From Odiellus spinosus (lineage: Eukaryota; Arthropoda; Arachnida; Opiliones; Phalangiidae): 64,000 nucleotides of DNA. Where the stretch lies: the NCBI GenBank assembly GCA_963920705.1, contig OY987226.1:24881136-24945135 (forward strand). The letters run 5' to 3'. Positions 61,681 to 64,000 of this stretch are shown piece by piece; position 1 is the first letter of the stretch; each line of letters begins with the position of its first letter. The notes beneath the pieces are model-generated. The model made no database searches and had not been told where the DNA came from. It saw only the letters and a list, made by a program, of their open reading frames with translations. The translations under genes and the position numbers were made by a program.

Positions 61681-63780
61681 TTAGAGGTTGATCTAGAATT
61701 AATGGATAGTTTTTCCCTTCGGTTTCTAATGTATTTTGAGGCGTTCTTTCACGTGGTGAAGTCTCCCTAACTCTCCCTCATCTTGGAAAATGCCCCACCA
61801 AAACTACTTAATTGTCAATAGTGTCTGCTCTATTGTTCGTAGTGCTTCCGGAGTAGTTTTAAATGATTCCTTGGCTAAAACTGCATTTATAAAACCACCA
61901 TTGAAAAACAAAAAAGTAGTACCGAACATATGCCGTTCTTATAAAAGAGACCCCTGAGGAAATAAAAATATATTTTTGAAAAAATTATCTTTTGAAGTCA
62001 TTTTTAAAAACTTAAAATAAAAGAAACTTGAAATGAGGTGAACTGTTAAGTATTTTAACATGTGCATTTAAAAAAATACAAGTGTATTTACAAACAAATA
62101 TCACATACTTTAATGCTATTTTTTTTAAGTGTCATCGTAATCCGAACCATCAGGAAAGGTTTGACCTAATATTTTCTTGGGCTTAAAACATTCATTACTG
62201 CTTAAAATGTTTAGAGCGATCATTATTTTTCATTCAAGATTGTAAATAATTAGTTATTAGCTTTTAACTAACGAAACATGGGGGCTTCCATAGTCACACT
62301 ACCCCTGTTAATTTCTTCTCTGATAAACACGAAGAGACCAAATTTTTATTGCACCATTTAGGCGCATTCAGTAAAACTAAAGTGCGCAGTAGGCTGCCGT
62401 CTCATTAGCCGCTCCTCTCAGGCATTTATGGCTCAGTACTTGTTTTTTAATTTAGTTAACCTGTTTTGTCATTGGAGGACACCACCATACGGCGGAAAAA
62501 TAGTGTATAGGGACATGTCAAACAGAGGCCTAAACCTTTCTCCCGAAAATGCTTAGTTTTCTGTAGAAGGGGGTAATGTAAATTGCGCCAAAAGGGTGGT
62601 ACAAGTTTATTTCCACTCCCAAAGAAAAGGATTAAATACGGGAAAAAACTATTGACAGCAAAATTACGAACACTCGCGTATTTAGACCGTAAGCCTTTGA
62701 AAAATTGGCCTTTACCGCGGTTCCCTTTTCCCAACTGGGTCAGGCTGAAATTTCAGCAACTACAAATCTAAATTGTTATCTCTACGAGCATGCTAAGGTA
62801 TAGTTGTTTACGCGCTGAAATTTAAACCTGATTATGAGGGTTCCTCATGGCAGCGCACAGATTTTAGTACTAGTTAGAAACCTTTTCAGTATAATTAATA
62901 AAAATATAATCTTTGTAAACGCTTTTTGTCAGTGGGATTATATTTATGAAAGTATTTGAGTTGCTTTGAGCCCAAGCAAAATATTACCTCAAACCTTTCC
63001 TTTGAATATTTTCGGTACTGTTATTCAAGCAAGACAAACCCATACACCATTTTCACAAAGACATCCCTTCAAATGAGAAGAGTGAACCAAGCAAACGTCG
63101 TTCTTCGGAATTTACAAGGCCTACAATCCCCTCGTTTTTACCATGATTTTAAAGGGCCCGACCCTAAAAGAAATTAATACTCTAGTGTGTTGGAGTCCAC
63201 AAAATATCAAATAATTTGGAAAAAACAAGATTGAACTGAAAATTCAGTAGCGGAAAAATATGGAAAATGTTCTGGAAAAATATGCCTTGGTCATATTCCG
63301 TAGATTTTTCCAAGGGGTAAATTTCTCGCTTACAGCCTTATTTATAGATAACCCCTTTTTTATAGTCCATGCGAACGTTAATTTTGTCATTCTCTTTATA
63401 TAACTTGATTCAAAAGACATGCATATCGAATAAATTTATACTTTTTCATGTATATTTCGGTAAGGTGTTTTTTCAAACGAACAGCATTTGTTTGGTACTA
63501 CTTGTTTGTTTTTCAGTGGTAATGTTTGTTAATGCAGTTTTAGCTAAGAAATCATTTAAAACTACTGCGGAAGTCCTATGAACAACAGAACAGACGCTAT
63601 TGCCAATTGTAGTTTTGGTTGGCCATTTTCCAAGATGGTGTCGAAAGCACATGAGGGAAAGTTGGGGAGACTTCACACGTGAAAGAACGCCCCAAAATTC
63701 ATTAGAAACCAAAGAGAAAAATTATCCATTAATTTTTTCTAGGTACACCAGAAATTTGAGCTAAAACGACTGTACTACGA
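61660..63780. repeat. Large inverted repeat, arms about 320 bp, span 2.1 kb
   Basis: Left arm 61660-61980 and right arm 63440-63780 are inverted copies: ACGTGGTGAAGTCTCC / AGACTTCACACGT, GGTTTCTAATG / CATTAGAAACC, GAAAAACAAAAAAGTAGTAC / GTACTACTTGTTTGTTTTTC. The 1.45 kb between them includes the dispersed repeat at 63060. No gene seen. Confidence 0.75.
63060..63310 (+). repeat. Dispersed repeat, inverse of 37735-37985
   Basis: Partner of the copy at 37.8 kb; includes AAATGAGAAGAGTGAACCAA and GGGCCCGACCCTAAAAGAAA. It is open for 73 codons, but this open stretch is not kept in the other copy, so I do not call a gene. Confidence 0.6.
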
Positions 63781-64000
63781 AGGAAGTTTAGTGACTTCAA
63801 ATTGTACTTTTGTTTTAAAATTAAGATTTTTTTAAAGTTTTTGGTCCATTTGCTTACTTAGCTCACATTTAGTCATATACCTCGGCCGGTATTATTTGTA
63901 AAAATCGAAAATTGGTTAACCCTTGCAAAAAAAGGGTCTTGTCTGAATTTGAAATGAGTTTGGTTCTATACACTAAAGTTTATGAGTTAAACATTAATTA

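Larger units (their letters stand above)
60189..64000 (-). other. XPO1 intron running off the right edge
   Basis: No XPO1 exon matching residues 1-100 of the family (e.g. the NTKYYGLQILENVIKTRWK region) was recognised here, so at least 3.8 kb is intron. It is filled by the repeats listed at 60640, 61330 and 61660-63780. Confidence 0.6.

Noticed and set aside
61080-62160. Missing first XPO1 exons
   Set aside because: Scanned the minus strand for the conserved N-terminal blocks and found no match with splice sites.
63369-63712. Open frames on both strands near the right edge
   Set aside because: They fall in the right arm of the large inverted repeat, whose left arm does not preserve the frame.

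Overview
The window is nuclear DNA from an arthropod, most likely an insect. Two conserved host genes are split into many exons with AT-rich introns, and short interstitial runs of the insect telomere-type unit TTAGG occur. Transposable-element debris of many kinds fills the rest. I cannot name the species. Only two host protein genes can be supported in 64 kb, so this looks like a repeat-rich genome of low gene density.

Regions. (1) 1-3150: stacked palindromic (foldback) elements with no gene. (2) 3155-9789: a Ty3/Gypsy LTR retrotransposon that looks whole and very young, with two 337-bp LTRs that read identical and a 4-bp target duplication. It sits inside a small inverted-repeat element, which itself sits inside a GATTTCC-type minisatellite. 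(3) 9950-17700: minisatellites, a palindrome, a mariner-like MITE, three hAT MITEs with 8-bp (one 7/8) target duplications, and a LINE reverse-transcriptase relic. (4) 17751-25365 (+): complete alpha-SNAP, 9 coding exons, 292 aa. Its first intron holds an inverted-repeat element packed with a 71-bp minisatellite and a Penelope-like relic; its last intron holds a 961-bp near-perfect palindrome. (5) 25.4-35.7 kb: intergenic, with foldback elements and MITEs. (6) 35766-60188 (-): exportin-1 (CRM1), 19 coding exons covering about residue 101 to the C-terminus; the first roughly 100 residues lie to the right of the window. Its introns hold seven kinds of repeat, including five copies of a CCCTTACC MITE whose sixth and seventh copies lie in a Copia relic and near 10.5 kb. 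(7) 60.2-64 kb: exportin-1 intron with a 2.1-kb inverted-repeat structure.

The two host genes are convergent (tail to tail), about 10.4 kb apart. They serve different pathways: alpha-SNAP recycles SNARE complexes with NSF, and exportin-1 carries leucine-rich NES cargo out of the nucleus with RanGTP. Nothing suggests they are co-regulated. The strongest unusual signals are the number and size of palindromic elements, several inside transcribed introns, a 57-bp in-frame stop-free mini-intron in exportin-1, and the nested minisatellite/MITE/young Gypsy insertion.
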